64,000 bases of DNA, taken from positions 248,001 to 312,000 of the forward strand of contig NZ_CP045074.1 of the NCBI RefSeq assembly GCF_009301415.1. The letters run 5' to 3'. The notes under the pieces were generated by a model that searched no databases, was not told where the DNA came from, and worked only from the letters and a program-made list of their open reading frames with translations. A program made the translations under genes and the position numbers. Shown piece by piece: positions 8,816-17,028 of this stretch; the stretch's first letter is position 1; every line of letters begins with the position of its first letter. Source of the stretch: Paracoccus kondratievae (GTDB lineage: Bacteria; Pseudomonadota; Alphaproteobacteria; Rhodobacterales; Rhodobacteraceae).

Positions 8816-9415
8816 TCAGGCCGCGTTCTTTTTGCGGCTGGCCATGAATTGCTGCAGCGAGGCAAAGCCGGTCTTGTCAGCCTCAAGCAGGCTTTCCAGA
8901 TGCTCGCGCGTGTTGGTCAGCCCCTTGGCCTTGATCTCTCCATTCGCATCCAGCAGCACGCCATAGGGGATCTTGCCGACCTGGAAAGCCATGCCGATTT
9001 CAGCCGAAACGACATAGCGGATCTGGCCAAGATCATGGTTCCTGAGGAAACGCGCATGTTCTTCGGGCGCGCCGTCGCTGATCATCACCACGCCGATCTT
9101 TTCGGCCCGGGCAATGGATTTGATGATCGGGAACAGCTTGTCGCAGACCGGGCAGGTCGGCGCAGTGAACATAAGCAGCGTCGGACGCCCCTCGGCCGAA
9201 GCACCGCCGATATGGACCGGACGACCGAAGTAATCGGGCAGGTCGAATTCGGGGGCCTGATCTCCGATATCGGGACCGTGGTCGGTGATCATCGCGCCCA
9301 TGGGCGATGAGCGCTCATGCAAAAGCCCGATCTGGCGCATAAGGCCCAGCATGACCATGGTGACACCCAGAAAGGCGATCCAAAGCAGAATGTTCGAGGC
9401 AATCAGATAGGTCAT
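8816..9415 (-). CDS. mauD: Methylamine dehydrogenase accessory protein MauD (thioredoxin-like)
   Basis: A 199-residue membrane-anchored thioredoxin-fold protein: an N-terminal hydrophobic anchor (about 3-27), then a periplasmic domain with the redox motif CPVC (TAPTCPVCDKLFP). MauD and MauE are needed for accumulation of MauA and are thought to form its six disulfide bonds. It directly follows mauE (stop of mauE at 9417, start at 9415), a tight coupling that fits a joint function. Confidence 0.93.
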   Translation of the reverse strand: MTYLIASNILLWIAFLGVTMVMLGLMRQIGLLHERSSPMGAMITDHGPDIGDQAPEFDLPDYFGRPVHIGGASAEGRPTLLMFTAPTCPVCDKLFPIIKSIARAEKIGVVMISDGAPEEHARFLRNHDLGQIRYVVSAEIGMAFQVGKIPYGVLLDANGEIKAKGLTNTREHLESLLEADKTGFASLQQFMASRKKNAA

Positions 9416-9416
9416 G

Positions 9417-9977
9417 TCAGCGGCCTTTCGCTGTAGAGGTTGCGTTCTGCGTGGCGGAGAGCCCGCCCAGCAGCGATGCGCTGAAGTAAAGAAGCATGAG
9501 CACGGCCCCGGCGATCAGCCCGGTTGCAAGCTCGGCCAGCCCGGCAGGACGTGCGGAGGGATGCAGTGCGGCCACCGCAGCCGCCAGCCCGGTCAGCAGG
9601 ACGTTGCGACCAACGACCAGCCAGCTGATGCGTTGTTTCATGCCGCCGCGAAAACAGCCGCAGTCGATCTGGGTACGCCCGCGCAGCACGTTGATGGCGA
9701 TGGCCAGACCAAAGATCGCAAGCAGCAGCGCCGCGACAAGGGCAGCGGGCCGCGCCAGCGCCGGAACAAGCAGCGCCACCGCGACGGCCAGCTCTGCCAC
9801 CGGCAGGACCATCGCGACGGCCCGCGCCAGCCAGTCGGGCAGCAGGCGAAAATTCCGCACCACGCCATAGAACTCTTCGATCCCCGCGAGCTTGGAGATT
9901 GCGGCCGTCGCGAACAGCGCCGCAAGAAAGCTGCGTAGCGTCCAGAGGATCAGCGGTTCGTGCAAAAACGCCGCCAT
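9417..9977 (-). CDS. mauE: Methylamine dehydrogenase accessory membrane protein MauE
   Basis: Polytopic membrane protein of 186 residues with about five helices and a DCGCF cysteine pair on a loop near residue 85. MauE works with MauD in folding and disulfide formation of the light chain. The start at 9977 lies one base past the mauB stop, so the genes are coupled; a longer in-frame extension into mauB lacks support. Its membership of the DoxX/MauE-like family is established. Confidence 0.92.
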   Translation of the reverse strand: MAAFLHEPLILWTLRSFLAALFATAAISKLAGIEEFYGVVRNFRLLPDWLARAVAMVLPVAELAVAVALLVPALARPAALVAALLLAIFGLAIAINVLRGRTQIDCGCFRGGMKQRISWLVVGRNVLLTGLAAAVAALHPSARPAGLAELATGLIAGAVLMLLYFSASLLGGLSATQNATSTAKGR

Positions 9978-9978
9978 C

Positions 9979-11223
9979 TCATGACTCCATGTCATGGGTG
10001 ATGAGGACCTGCGGCCCACGGCCCAGCTGGTTGACGCTGCGCAGCTCTTTGCCCGAGGCGGCGTCATAGATGTGCAGGGTCTGTGTCCCGGCCGACAAAC
10101 CGTAAAGCAGCGGCTCGGCATCCTGGCTGACGTTGATCGAGTCGATCTCGTGGCCCATCTCGATCTTGGCAATCCGCTCGCCCGTCGCGGCGTTCAGCAC
10201 CAGAACAAAGCGGCTTGCGGTCTTGTGCTTATGCCCGGCGCGTTGGTCCACCAACAGATAGATCCGGTCAGAGCTACGATGATAGGCGACCTGCTGCCAG
10301 CCACCCGGTGCCCAGCCTTCGGCGCGCTCGGCCTCGGTCAAGGCCTCGATCGGATTGCGGAACCCAGCCTCTTCGGCGGTCAGATCCATCTGGTAAATCT
10401 TGCCGGTATAGGTCGGCCAGACCAGCCTGCCGCTACGGCTGGTATATGCGGGATGGTTGATCAGCAGCTCTTCTTCGGGGTGAAAGACCTTGCTGTTCGA
10501 GATCTGGGGCTCATCCCCCGCGATATCGACCCGCGCCAGGCTGCCGTCACGGCAGTTCATGTAAAAGACCGTCGGGCTGGCCGGAAAGATGTGATAGCAA
10601 TCCGGCACATCAATCATGCGGTCGAACTTCTTGGCCTCAAGATCGACGATGCCAACCGCCGGGGCGGGCGAGAACTGATAGAACAGGAATTTCTTGTCGT
10701 CCGGCGTCAGCGCATTCATCCACTGATAGGTGCCGACCAGAAAACGCGAGTCCTTGGGCAGCTCGATATCCGCGGTAGGTTCCAGCGTTTCGGGATCAAA
10801 GACCTCAATGTAATCCGTGCGGATACCGCGTGCGATGCGCGAATAGACCGTGCTCGCCTGCGCAAAGAACGAGCCGTCATTGGCTGCGACCGGCTGAGGC
10901 AGAAAGCCGCCATCGGTCATGCCAAGGACCTCTCCGGTCGAGCCGTCGATGACGAACTGCTGGGTCACCGCAGCGAAATGGGCCGGGTCCTGCACATAGA
11001 CGCGCCGGGCATCGGGTTTTGGCGCGTTCAGGATCACCGGCTCATCAGCCTCACCCGCCGCAAGCTGGCGCGCAGCCTCGGCAGCGGCGCGCTGGCCCTC
11101 GGTCATTGTCTCGTCCGGGCTGCTGTCCTGCGCAAAAGCCGCACCCGTTGCCAGCAGAAATGTGGTCGCGCACAGGCCCCAAAGCCGTGTGTCCTTGATC
11201 GTCGCTCTGCGTGAAAGAGCCAT
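9979..11223 (-). CDS. mauB: Methylamine dehydrogenase heavy chain
   Basis: Large subunit, 414 residues, with a Sec-type signal (GLCATTFLLATGAAFAQDSS) and a mature seven-bladed beta-propeller. Repeating blade segments such as GEVLGMTDGGFLP, GTYQWMNALTPDDKK and GKELRSVNQLGRGPQ are visible. It binds two MauA subunits in the alpha2-beta2 enzyme and shapes the active site and the amicyanin docking surface. The ATG is preceded by a GGGAGGAAA-type site. mauF lies 88 bases upstream. Confidence 0.96.
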   Translation of the reverse strand: MALSRRATIKDTRLWGLCATTFLLATGAAFAQDSSPDETMTEGQRAAAEAARQLAAGEADEPVILNAPKPDARRVYVQDPAHFAAVTQQFVIDGSTGEVLGMTDGGFLPQPVAANDGSFFAQASTVYSRIARGIRTDYIEVFDPETLEPTADIELPKDSRFLVGTYQWMNALTPDDKKFLFYQFSPAPAVGIVDLEAKKFDRMIDVPDCYHIFPASPTVFYMNCRDGSLARVDIAGDEPQISNSKVFHPEEELLINHPAYTSRSGRLVWPTYTGKIYQMDLTAEEAGFRNPIEALTEAERAEGWAPGGWQQVAYHRSSDRIYLLVDQRAGHKHKTASRFVLVLNAATGERIAKIEMGHEIDSINVSQDAEPLLYGLSAGTQTLHIYDAASGKELRSVNQLGRGPQVLITHDMES

Positions 11224-11311
11224 GGTTTTCCTCCCAGGGATGTGTTCGCCCGGCCCATCCGGGAACCCGGACAGAGGGAGAACAGGAAAAATGAGAGATT
11301 TCAGTTAATTG

Positions 11312-12148
11312 TCAGATCATCGCCAGCAGGGCGAAAGCCGCGCCCAATGCGGTCAGGATGGCACCGTCAGCGATGGCTGCGCGTTCCTGATTGCGTCCGA
11401 GCCATGCCTGAATGGCGTAATCCGTCACCGGGAACAGGTTCACAGCCACCGGCAGAAAGCGTCCCAGATTGAACAGCGCGATAATGGCGATGGCCTCGAC
11501 AGGGTTGCCGGTCAGGATTGCAGCTGCGGTCATCATGTAAAGCAGCGGCGTCTGCACATAGGTCAGGTAATCAAGCCCCAGCGACAAACCGTACAGCCCG
11601 CCGACCACCCATTTCGGAAACCGCTGGCGGGCGTCATGCGGCACCTGCGCCCGGCGCTGCGGATAGGGCACGCGCAGGAAATCCAGCTGATGCGCGCCAT
11701 AAACCAGCCCGATCAGCGCCAGCACTGCCAGACCAAAGCCGCTGGTAAAGCCTGAAGAGCCCAGCGACATCCCCAAGGCACCCAGCAACGTGCCCAGGAT
11801 CAGCGCCCCTGCGACATAGCCAAGCCCATGCATGGCAAAGGTCGGCAGCCAGTCGACCAGCGCCCGCGCACCCTTGCCCGTCGGCCGCAAAAGCGAGATC
11901 GATGAATAGCCACAGGGCGACCATGTGGACAAAAGGCCGCCCAGAAAAGCCGCAACACCAATGCAACCCCACAGCGCCATACCCGAGCCGCTACTGTGCA
12001 AAATCAGGCCACCGCCAAGACCAGCCGCGATGGCCAGCGCCATGATGGCCAGCCGGCTTGTCCGGGAAAAGCTGCCGGGAAAGACGGTGCAGTCCGCTAC
12101 GCCATCCGTCTGAATACCCCCTAATCGGAAATCGTCAATCGAAGTCAC
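11312..12148 (-). CDS. mauF: Methylamine utilization membrane protein MauF
   Basis: First structural gene of the mau operon, 278 residues, with seven to eight hydrophobic helices. In Paracoccus, mauF is required for methylamine dehydrogenase maturation. I place the start at GTG 12148 because AGGAGG lies nine bases upstream; an ATG further upstream (12232) has no ribosome site. The CG(Y)S and TWSPCG motif near residue 75 resembles cysteine-bearing DsbD/CcdA-type helices, so a role in moving reductant or oxidant for cysteine chemistry is possible but not shown. Confidence 0.9.
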   Translation of the reverse strand: MTSIDDFRLGGIQTDGVADCTVFPGSFSRTSRLAIMALAIAAGLGGGLILHSSGSGMALWGCIGVAAFLGGLLSTWSPCGYSSISLLRPTGKGARALVDWLPTFAMHGLGYVAGALILGTLLGALGMSLGSSGFTSGFGLAVLALIGLVYGAHQLDFLRVPYPQRRAQVPHDARQRFPKWVVGGLYGLSLGLDYLTYVQTPLLYMMTAAAILTGNPVEAIAIIALFNLGRFLPVAVNLFPVTDYAIQAWLGRNQERAAIADGAILTALGAAFALLAMI

Positions 12149-12261
12149 CGTCCGCCTCCTCTCGTTCGGTCCCCCGGGGCCCTGCGACCTTTCGCCACGT
12201 TTAGCGCCAAAGATCGCCGGAACCCGACGCAACCACAGACTGGAGGCTGTTGCCCGCAGGC

Positions 12262-12275
12262 GAAATTCATATTTC
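12262..12275. promoter_or_regulatory. Palindrome upstream of mauF, candidate LysR-type site
   Basis: Perfect palindrome GAAAT-TCAT-ATTTC in the 240-base space between the LysR gene and mauF. AT-rich dyads of this size are typical LysR-regulator sites, and mau operons need the LysR activator MauR. Assignment is by position only. Confidence 0.4.
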
Positions 12276-12391
12276 TGCAGCCGGGGGCCGCAAAAACGCC
12301 GGTTGCAGAGGAAACGAATCAGTTCGGAAGATAACTTAGTCAGTTCAATTGGTTGATTTCAGGGACACTGCGGGTTGACCTGCGCGGCAAC

Positions 12392-13255
12392 TCATCCTTT
12401 GGTTGCGGATGTCTTTGCGTCCCGGCGCGCAGGGAACAGCGTCGCGCACCATTCCGACAGTCTGCGCGCCAGCGGATCGTTGCGCAGATGGGGCTGCGTC
12501 AGCAGCCAGATCTCGCGTGAAGCCGACATGGGCGTCACGATCACATTGGCGAGCCGCGCCAGATCCCGGGCCATCAGATCGGGCAACATCCCCGCCGCCC
12601 GGCCGCTTGCCAGCATCGCCCGGATCAGGTTCAGGTTCGAGGTTTCAACCCGGATCGGTCGGTCTTTGACCACGGTGAACAGACCCGCCATCTCGGGCGT
12701 GTCGGCAAGGATCTGGGGATAGGCGGCAAGCATCTCGGTATCCGGCGCCATGGTGCAGGGCCGGACCAGGGAAAAGCTGATCTCTCCGACCCGGCGCATC
12801 AGGAAAGCGCCGCTTTTGGGCCTTCCAAGGCGCAGGGCCAGATCGGCCTCCCATCGCGACATTTCGACATTGTTGTCCGAGGTATCGATGCTCAGCGTCA
12901 GTTCTGGCAGTTCGGCCAAAAGGTCGGGCAGTTTCGGGGCCAGCCAATGTTCGGCGATGGCGGCGATAGTAGTGATGCGCAGCACCCGTTCAGCAAAATG
13001 CTGTTGGTCAAGCAGGCGGCGAATGCTTTCAGCCGCTGATTCCATATCATGCAGCGGGCGCATGATCGCCATACAGGCCGCTGTCGGCCGACGCAGCCCA
13101 TCGGCAGGCTCAAACAACGAGACGTCAAGGGCGGTTTCAATCCGCGCTACGCGGCGGGCGACAGTCGTTTCGTCGATCTGCAGCGCCCTGCCCGCCCTGA
13201 CATACGAACCAGTCCGATAGACGGCAGAGATAACCCGAAAGTCGTCCCAGTTCAT
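12392..13255 (-). CDS. LysR-family regulator, candidate MauR
   Basis: LysR-type regulator of 287 residues: N-terminal winged helix (MNWDDFRVISAVYRTGSYVRAGRALQ region, DETTVARRVARIE recognition helix) and an effector-binding domain. Adjacent to mauF, it is the natural candidate for MauR, the activator of mau transcription. The MNWDDxR opening and ETTVARRVAR pattern are those of the small LysR subgroup with MauR-like members. Oddly, it reads in the same direction as mauF, whereas Paracoccus denitrificans mauR is reported as divergent. Start choice (13255 versus 13279) is uncertain because neither has a strong ribosome site. Confidence 0.65.
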   Translation of the reverse strand: MNWDDFRVISAVYRTGSYVRAGRALQIDETTVARRVARIETALDVSLFEPADGLRRPTAACMAIMRPLHDMESAAESIRRLLDQQHFAERVLRITTIAAIAEHWLAPKLPDLLAELPELTLSIDTSDNNVEMSRWEADLALRLGRPKSGAFLMRRVGEISFSLVRPCTMAPDTEMLAAYPQILADTPEMAGLFTVVKDRPIRVETSNLNLIRAMLASGRAAGMLPDLMARDLARLANVIVTPMSASREIWLLTQPHLRNDPLARRLSEWCATLFPARRDAKTSATKG

Positions 13256-13341
13256 TGCAGCAGCGCCAGATTTGCCCATATGCTGGGCAGTTAATCTGGT
13301 TTTCTGCCCGGATTAAAGGGGCTGTGCCCGACAAATCGGCA

Positions 13342-13806
13342 TCAGAACAATCCATGCGCACCACCCACCGCCCCAATAACCGCGATGGCCGAGCCGGCAA
13401 GCAGCAGGCGATGCATCCGGTCCAGCCGGTCGAAATCCGCCGCAGGGTCGGGTGAGGTCGCCATGCGCCGGTGCAAAAACAGCGGCTCGATCACGAAAAG
13501 CATGACAGCAAAGACAAGCCAGACCGCGAGCATGGCGTGCATCCACCAGAACGAGGGATCAGCAAAGAGGCCCCACATCGCGCCGCGCCAGATCATCCAC
13601 AGCCCGCTTGCCCCGGCAAGCAGCACCCAAAGCCGCGCCTGCGGGGCAAACCGACCCTCGATCGCGTGAAAGGCGGCCAGCCGCCTGTCCGGGGGGTAAA
13701 GCCGGCGCAGCGCCGGTATCACCACCAGCGTCACGAAACCGACGCCACCAATCCACATCAGGACCGCCACGACATGCAGGATACGGGCCAGCGCCAGGTC
13801 GTCCAT
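13342..13806 (-). CDS. Four-helix membrane protein at the end of the nos operon (CopD/HemJ-like)
   Basis: A 154-residue integral membrane protein with four predicted helices (about 7-30, 55-72, 80-102, 132-152). Helix 1 carries a His followed by a WIGG turn (RILHVVAVLMWIGGVG) and helix 3 begins with WWMHAM, an arrangement like the heme-ligating His pairs in the CopD and HemJ families. It starts 18 bases after the nosX stop in the same direction, so it is probably co-transcribed with nos. No function is established; b-type heme binding or copper handling are guesses. Confidence 0.6.
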   Translation of the reverse strand: MDDLALARILHVVAVLMWIGGVGFVTLVVIPALRRLYPPDRRLAAFHAIEGRFAPQARLWVLLAGASGLWMIWRGAMWGLFADPSFWWMHAMLAVWLVFAVMLFVIEPLFLHRRMATSPDPAADFDRLDRMHRLLLAGSAIAVIGAVGGAHGLF

Positions 13807-13824
13807 TAGCTCTGCTCCGCCGAC

Positions 13825-14739
13825 CTAGCCTGCCATATGTGCGGCTTCGAGCCGGGCCGCGGGAAAGGCTGACAGCAGCCCGTCCAGCGCCAGCCTGTCC
13901 GGGGTCAGACAGCCCGCGGTCGAAAGCGCATCCGCAAGCGCCGCGCCGGGGGCCGAGACGCTGACCGCGCGCCACACCGGCCGCGCCGGCATACCGCTGT
14001 GCGGATCGATGATATGCCCGTCCTGCCCACCGGCATCGAAACAGGTTCCCAGCGGAGCCGAGGTCGCCAGCGCCCGGCCGCGCAGCGCGGTACTGCCACC
14101 ATCGGCCAGCTGCACTGGCCAGTCTGCGCCATCGGGCCGCGCCCCCAGCGCACGCAATTCGCCGGTGTCGATCAGGATATTGCTCAGCCCCTCGGCCTCA
14201 AGCAGCGCGGCTATGCGGTCGGCGACATAGCCCTGACCGATACCGTTCAGCGTCAGCGCCATGCCGGGGGCAAGCGTGATGCGGCCAGAATCCAGGTTCA
14301 CGCCCTGCCAGCCGATCCGGGCCAGCACCGCGCGACGCTCAGCCTTGGCCGGACGACGACCTTGGGTCGCAGCCTCGGCCCAAAGCGACCAGAGTGGCTG
14401 CACACTGGGGTCAAACAACCCGCCGCTTGCGCGGTGCACGCTGCCAGCAAGCGACAGGCATTCGATCAGTTCAAATGGCGGAGCGTCCAGCGCCCCATCC
14501 CGGTTCAGGCGCGACAGTGCGCTTTCCGGGCGATAAAGGCTAAGGATGTTTTCCAGCCGCTCGATCTCGGCCAGGCAGCGGGCGGTGATGGCCCCGGCGT
14601 CAGGGTGGTCGATGTGGATCGCAGCGCGGGCGCCAAGCGCCTGCCCGACCCAATGGCGCGCGGGCCGGGCCTGCAATGTGGCGGGCAGCAAGGCAGCGGC
14701 AGCCGAAATGGTCAGAAAGCGACGACGGGAAAGGCTCAT
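13825..14739 (-). CDS. nosX: NosX, periplasmic FAD:protein FMN transferase (ApbE family)
   Basis: A 304-residue ApbE-family protein with a twin-arginine signal (SRRRFLTISAAAALL). ApbE enzymes attach FMN from FAD to a threonine of the target; NosX serves the flavin domain of NosR, which sustains nitrous-oxide reductase activity in vivo. Motifs seen are NGIGQGYVADRIA, DTGELRALG and the DALSTAG metal/flavin-site segment near residue 270. The start overlaps the nosL stop (ATGA). Confidence 0.92.
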   Translation of the reverse strand: MSLSRRRFLTISAAAALLPATLQARPARHWVGQALGARAAIHIDHPDAGAITARCLAEIERLENILSLYRPESALSRLNRDGALDAPPFELIECLSLAGSVHRASGGLFDPSVQPLWSLWAEAATQGRRPAKAERRAVLARIGWQGVNLDSGRITLAPGMALTLNGIGQGYVADRIAALLEAEGLSNILIDTGELRALGARPDGADWPVQLADGGSTALRGRALATSAPLGTCFDAGGQDGHIIDPHSGMPARPVWRAVSVSAPGAALADALSTAGCLTPDRLALDGLLSAFPAARLEAAHMAG

Positions 14740-15311
14740 GTCGCAGGCTCCTCGGGTTGGTTCAGTGCGCGCAGGCGGTCCTGGAATTCAGCCTCGGAGC
14801 CGCTGTCGGCGGCGGCATCCCCGGGCGTCAGGACCATTGCGTCGGGGATGTCATTCAGACGCATGACCTGACCGCCATGCGCAGCGGCAAACTGCTCGGC
14901 CGCGGCGCGGCTGGAAAAAGGCACCGCCTCGGGCGCGCCCATACCGCCCATGCGGGACGAGCCAAGGACATAGAACGCATCCCCCGCAGCAATCCAGTTG
15001 CCCTGCCCCGGCTCGTCCCAGCCGGCACCGGGGCGGGCCATGTCATTGACGTGGATGGCAAGGATCGGGTGGCTTTGTTCGGGCATCCGGGCATAGGCGA
15101 TGGCATCGCGGACCTGGCTGAAAAACAGTGGCGTCCCCGGCAGGCCCTTAAGATGCACCTGCGCCTTGGGGCCGGGATGTTCAAGCAGGTTCATCTGGCA
15201 GAAATGGCCCAGTGTTTCGGCATTCAGCTCGACCGGGTCGGTGTTCTGCGCGACCTCTTCGCGGCAGGCGGCAAGGCCGCAAAGCAGGATGAACACAAAC
15301 GCCTTTCTCAT
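14736..15311 (-). CDS. nosL: NosL copper-binding lipoprotein
   Basis: Outer-membrane-type lipoprotein of 191 residues with lipobox LAAC near residue 16. NosL binds Cu(I) and delivers it to the NosDFY complex for CuZ assembly. The CQMNLLEHPGPKAQ segment with Cys, Met and His is the expected copper site. The start is fixed by the ATGA overlap with nosY. The long C-terminal tail (GSEAEFQDRLRALNQPEEPAT) is acidic. Confidence 0.93.
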   Translation of the reverse strand: MRKAFVFILLCGLAACREEVAQNTDPVELNAETLGHFCQMNLLEHPGPKAQVHLKGLPGTPLFFSQVRDAIAYARMPEQSHPILAIHVNDMARPGAGWDEPGQGNWIAAGDAFYVLGSSRMGGMGAPEAVPFSSRAAAEQFAAAHGGQVMRLNDIPDAMVLTPGDAAADSGSEAEFQDRLRALNQPEEPAT

Positions 15312-16132
15312 GGCGTGACCTTTCGGAAAGCGGCAATGGCAAGCCCCAGTGCAGCCAGCGGCCAAAGAACCACCGACAGCGCCGATTGCCATAGCGGGAT
15401 CGTCGCAGCAGCGCCGCCCATGCCAGCGGCGGCATTGGCAGCCTCGGCCGCGGCAAGGTTGAAAAGGCGAAAGGCGTCGGCGGGATTGGCAAGCAGCGCC
15501 ACCGGCAGCACCCGGCCGGTCAGCGGTCCACCACCATCGGCAACGATCATCGCAAGCAGGCCCAGATCGTAAAGCACGACCAGACCCAGCCACAGCCCGA
15601 CCGCAAGCCCCGCCGCACCGGACGGCCGCCGGGCAAGGCAGGACAGCGCATAGCCGACGCCGAGGAACGTGGCACCAAGCAACGTGGAGCTCCACATCAG
15701 TCGCCATAGCGCCGGCAGCCCCGCTGTCGAGGCGGGATCGACCCAGACCGCCGCCAGCGCCGCCGCGCCATAGCCCGCCCCCACCGCCAGTGCGAGGATC
15801 GCCATATGCGCGACAAGCTTGCCGGCCAGCACCTCGGCCCGGGCGACCGGATAGGTCAAAAGCAGCGGCAGGGTGCCACGCTCGACCTCTCCGGCAATGG
15901 CATCAAAGCTCATCAGCAGCGCAAGCAGCGGCACCAGATAGACAGCCAGCGAGGTCAGCGAAACCACGGTGACCGACAGCCGGTCGGCGCCGATATCGCC
16001 GGTGGGCGCAGCACCTGCCGCCGCCAGGACCAGTGCAAAAATCACCATCAGACCAATGGCAATCGCCACCCAGCGGTTGCGCAACGCGATGCGGAACTCA
16101 AGCGCGGCGGTGGAAAGGATGCGGCGGATCAT
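15308..16132 (-). CDS. nosY: NosY, membrane permease of the NosDFY ABC complex
   Basis: ABC-2-type permease of 274 residues with six predicted transmembrane helices, partner of the ATPase NosF and the periplasmic NosD. The complex couples ATP hydrolysis to maturation of the copper-sulfur CuZ centre. The GEVERGTLPLLLTYPVAR motif is the usual ABC-2 coupling loop. It overlaps both nosF and nosL by four bases. Confidence 0.93.
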   Translation of the reverse strand: MIRRILSTAALEFRIALRNRWVAIAIGLMVIFALVLAAAGAAPTGDIGADRLSVTVVSLTSLAVYLVPLLALLMSFDAIAGEVERGTLPLLLTYPVARAEVLAGKLVAHMAILALAVGAGYGAAALAAVWVDPASTAGLPALWRLMWSSTLLGATFLGVGYALSCLARRPSGAAGLAVGLWLGLVVLYDLGLLAMIVADGGGPLTGRVLPVALLANPADAFRLFNLAAAEAANAAAGMGGAAATIPLWQSALSVVLWPLAALGLAIAAFRKVTP

Positions 16133-17028
16133 TGCCCGTCTCTCCGGCTGAAATGGCTGTAGATGTCCTCAAGGCTGGGCGGGATCACCTCAAGATCCGC
16201 GACCTGCGGCCCAAGCGTGGCGATATGCGCAAGCAGCGCCAGCTTTTCCGTTTGGGCGCAGGTCAGATGCAGCGTTCCGTCATCCGCCTGCCGCGCCTGC
16301 GGCAGCGCGGCGGCCAGCGCAGCAGCTGCATCGGGCGCGGGGGTGACGATCAGCGCAACCGGCAGCGCAGCGCGGCGGCGCAGATCGGAAAGCGTGCCTT
16401 CGGCCACCAGCCGACCCTGCGACAGGATCAAGATACGATCAGTACGGGCCTCGACCTCGGTCAGCGCATGTGAGGACAAAAGGATCGCCGCCCCTTCGGC
16501 CGCGAGCCCGTCGAGAAGCGCATAGAAATCGCGCCGCGACACCGGGTCCAGCCCCGAGGTCGGCTCATCCAGCACCAGCAGCCCTGGCCGTCCGATCAGC
16601 GCCTGAGCCAAACCGACGCGCTGGCGCATGCCCTTGGAATAGGTGCCGATGCGCCGTCCTGCCGCCCGGGCCAGCCCGACCCGCTCAAGCAGTTCCGACG
16701 CCCGGCGCGGGCTTTCGCCACGCAGCGAAAGATAATGGCGGATCTGTTCCTCTCCGGTCAGGGCGGGGTGAAAGGCCGCATTCTCGGGCAGATAGGCTAC
16801 CTGCGCGCGGGCACGGGCCGAACCGGGCGCGGCACCGCAGACCTGCACCTGCCCCCCGTCGAAAGGGATCAGGCCAAGGATGATCTTCATCATCGTCGAT
16901 TTGCCCGCACCGTTATGGCCCAAAAGCGCGACGCGCATCCCCGGCCCAAGGCTCAGCGACACCTCGCTGAGCGCGCTCACGCCCTGAAAGCGTTTAGTGA
17001 GTCGCGAGATCGTCAGGGTCGAATTCAT
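16129..17028 (-). CDS. nosF: NosF, ATPase of the NosDFY complex
   Basis: ABC ATPase of 299 residues: Walker A GHNGAGKST, Q-loop region, signature YSKGMRQRV (a degenerate LSGGQ as in other NosF proteins), Walker B LLVLDEPTSGLDP and the H-loop LLSSHALTEVE. It powers NosY and NosD in CuZ assembly. Two tandem ATGs (17031 and 17028) follow AGGA; the second has the better spacing. The start lies inside the end of nosD. Confidence 0.93.
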   Translation of the reverse strand: MNSTLTISRLTKRFQGVSALSEVSLSLGPGMRVALLGHNGAGKSTMMKIILGLIPFDGGQVQVCGAAPGSARARAQVAYLPENAAFHPALTGEEQIRHYLSLRGESPRRASELLERVGLARAAGRRIGTYSKGMRQRVGLAQALIGRPGLLVLDEPTSGLDPVSRRDFYALLDGLAAEGAAILLSSHALTEVEARTDRILILSQGRLVAEGTLSDLRRRAALPVALIVTPAPDAAAALAAALPQARQADDGTLHLTCAQTEKLALLAHIATLGPQVADLEVIPPSLEDIYSHFSRRDGQ

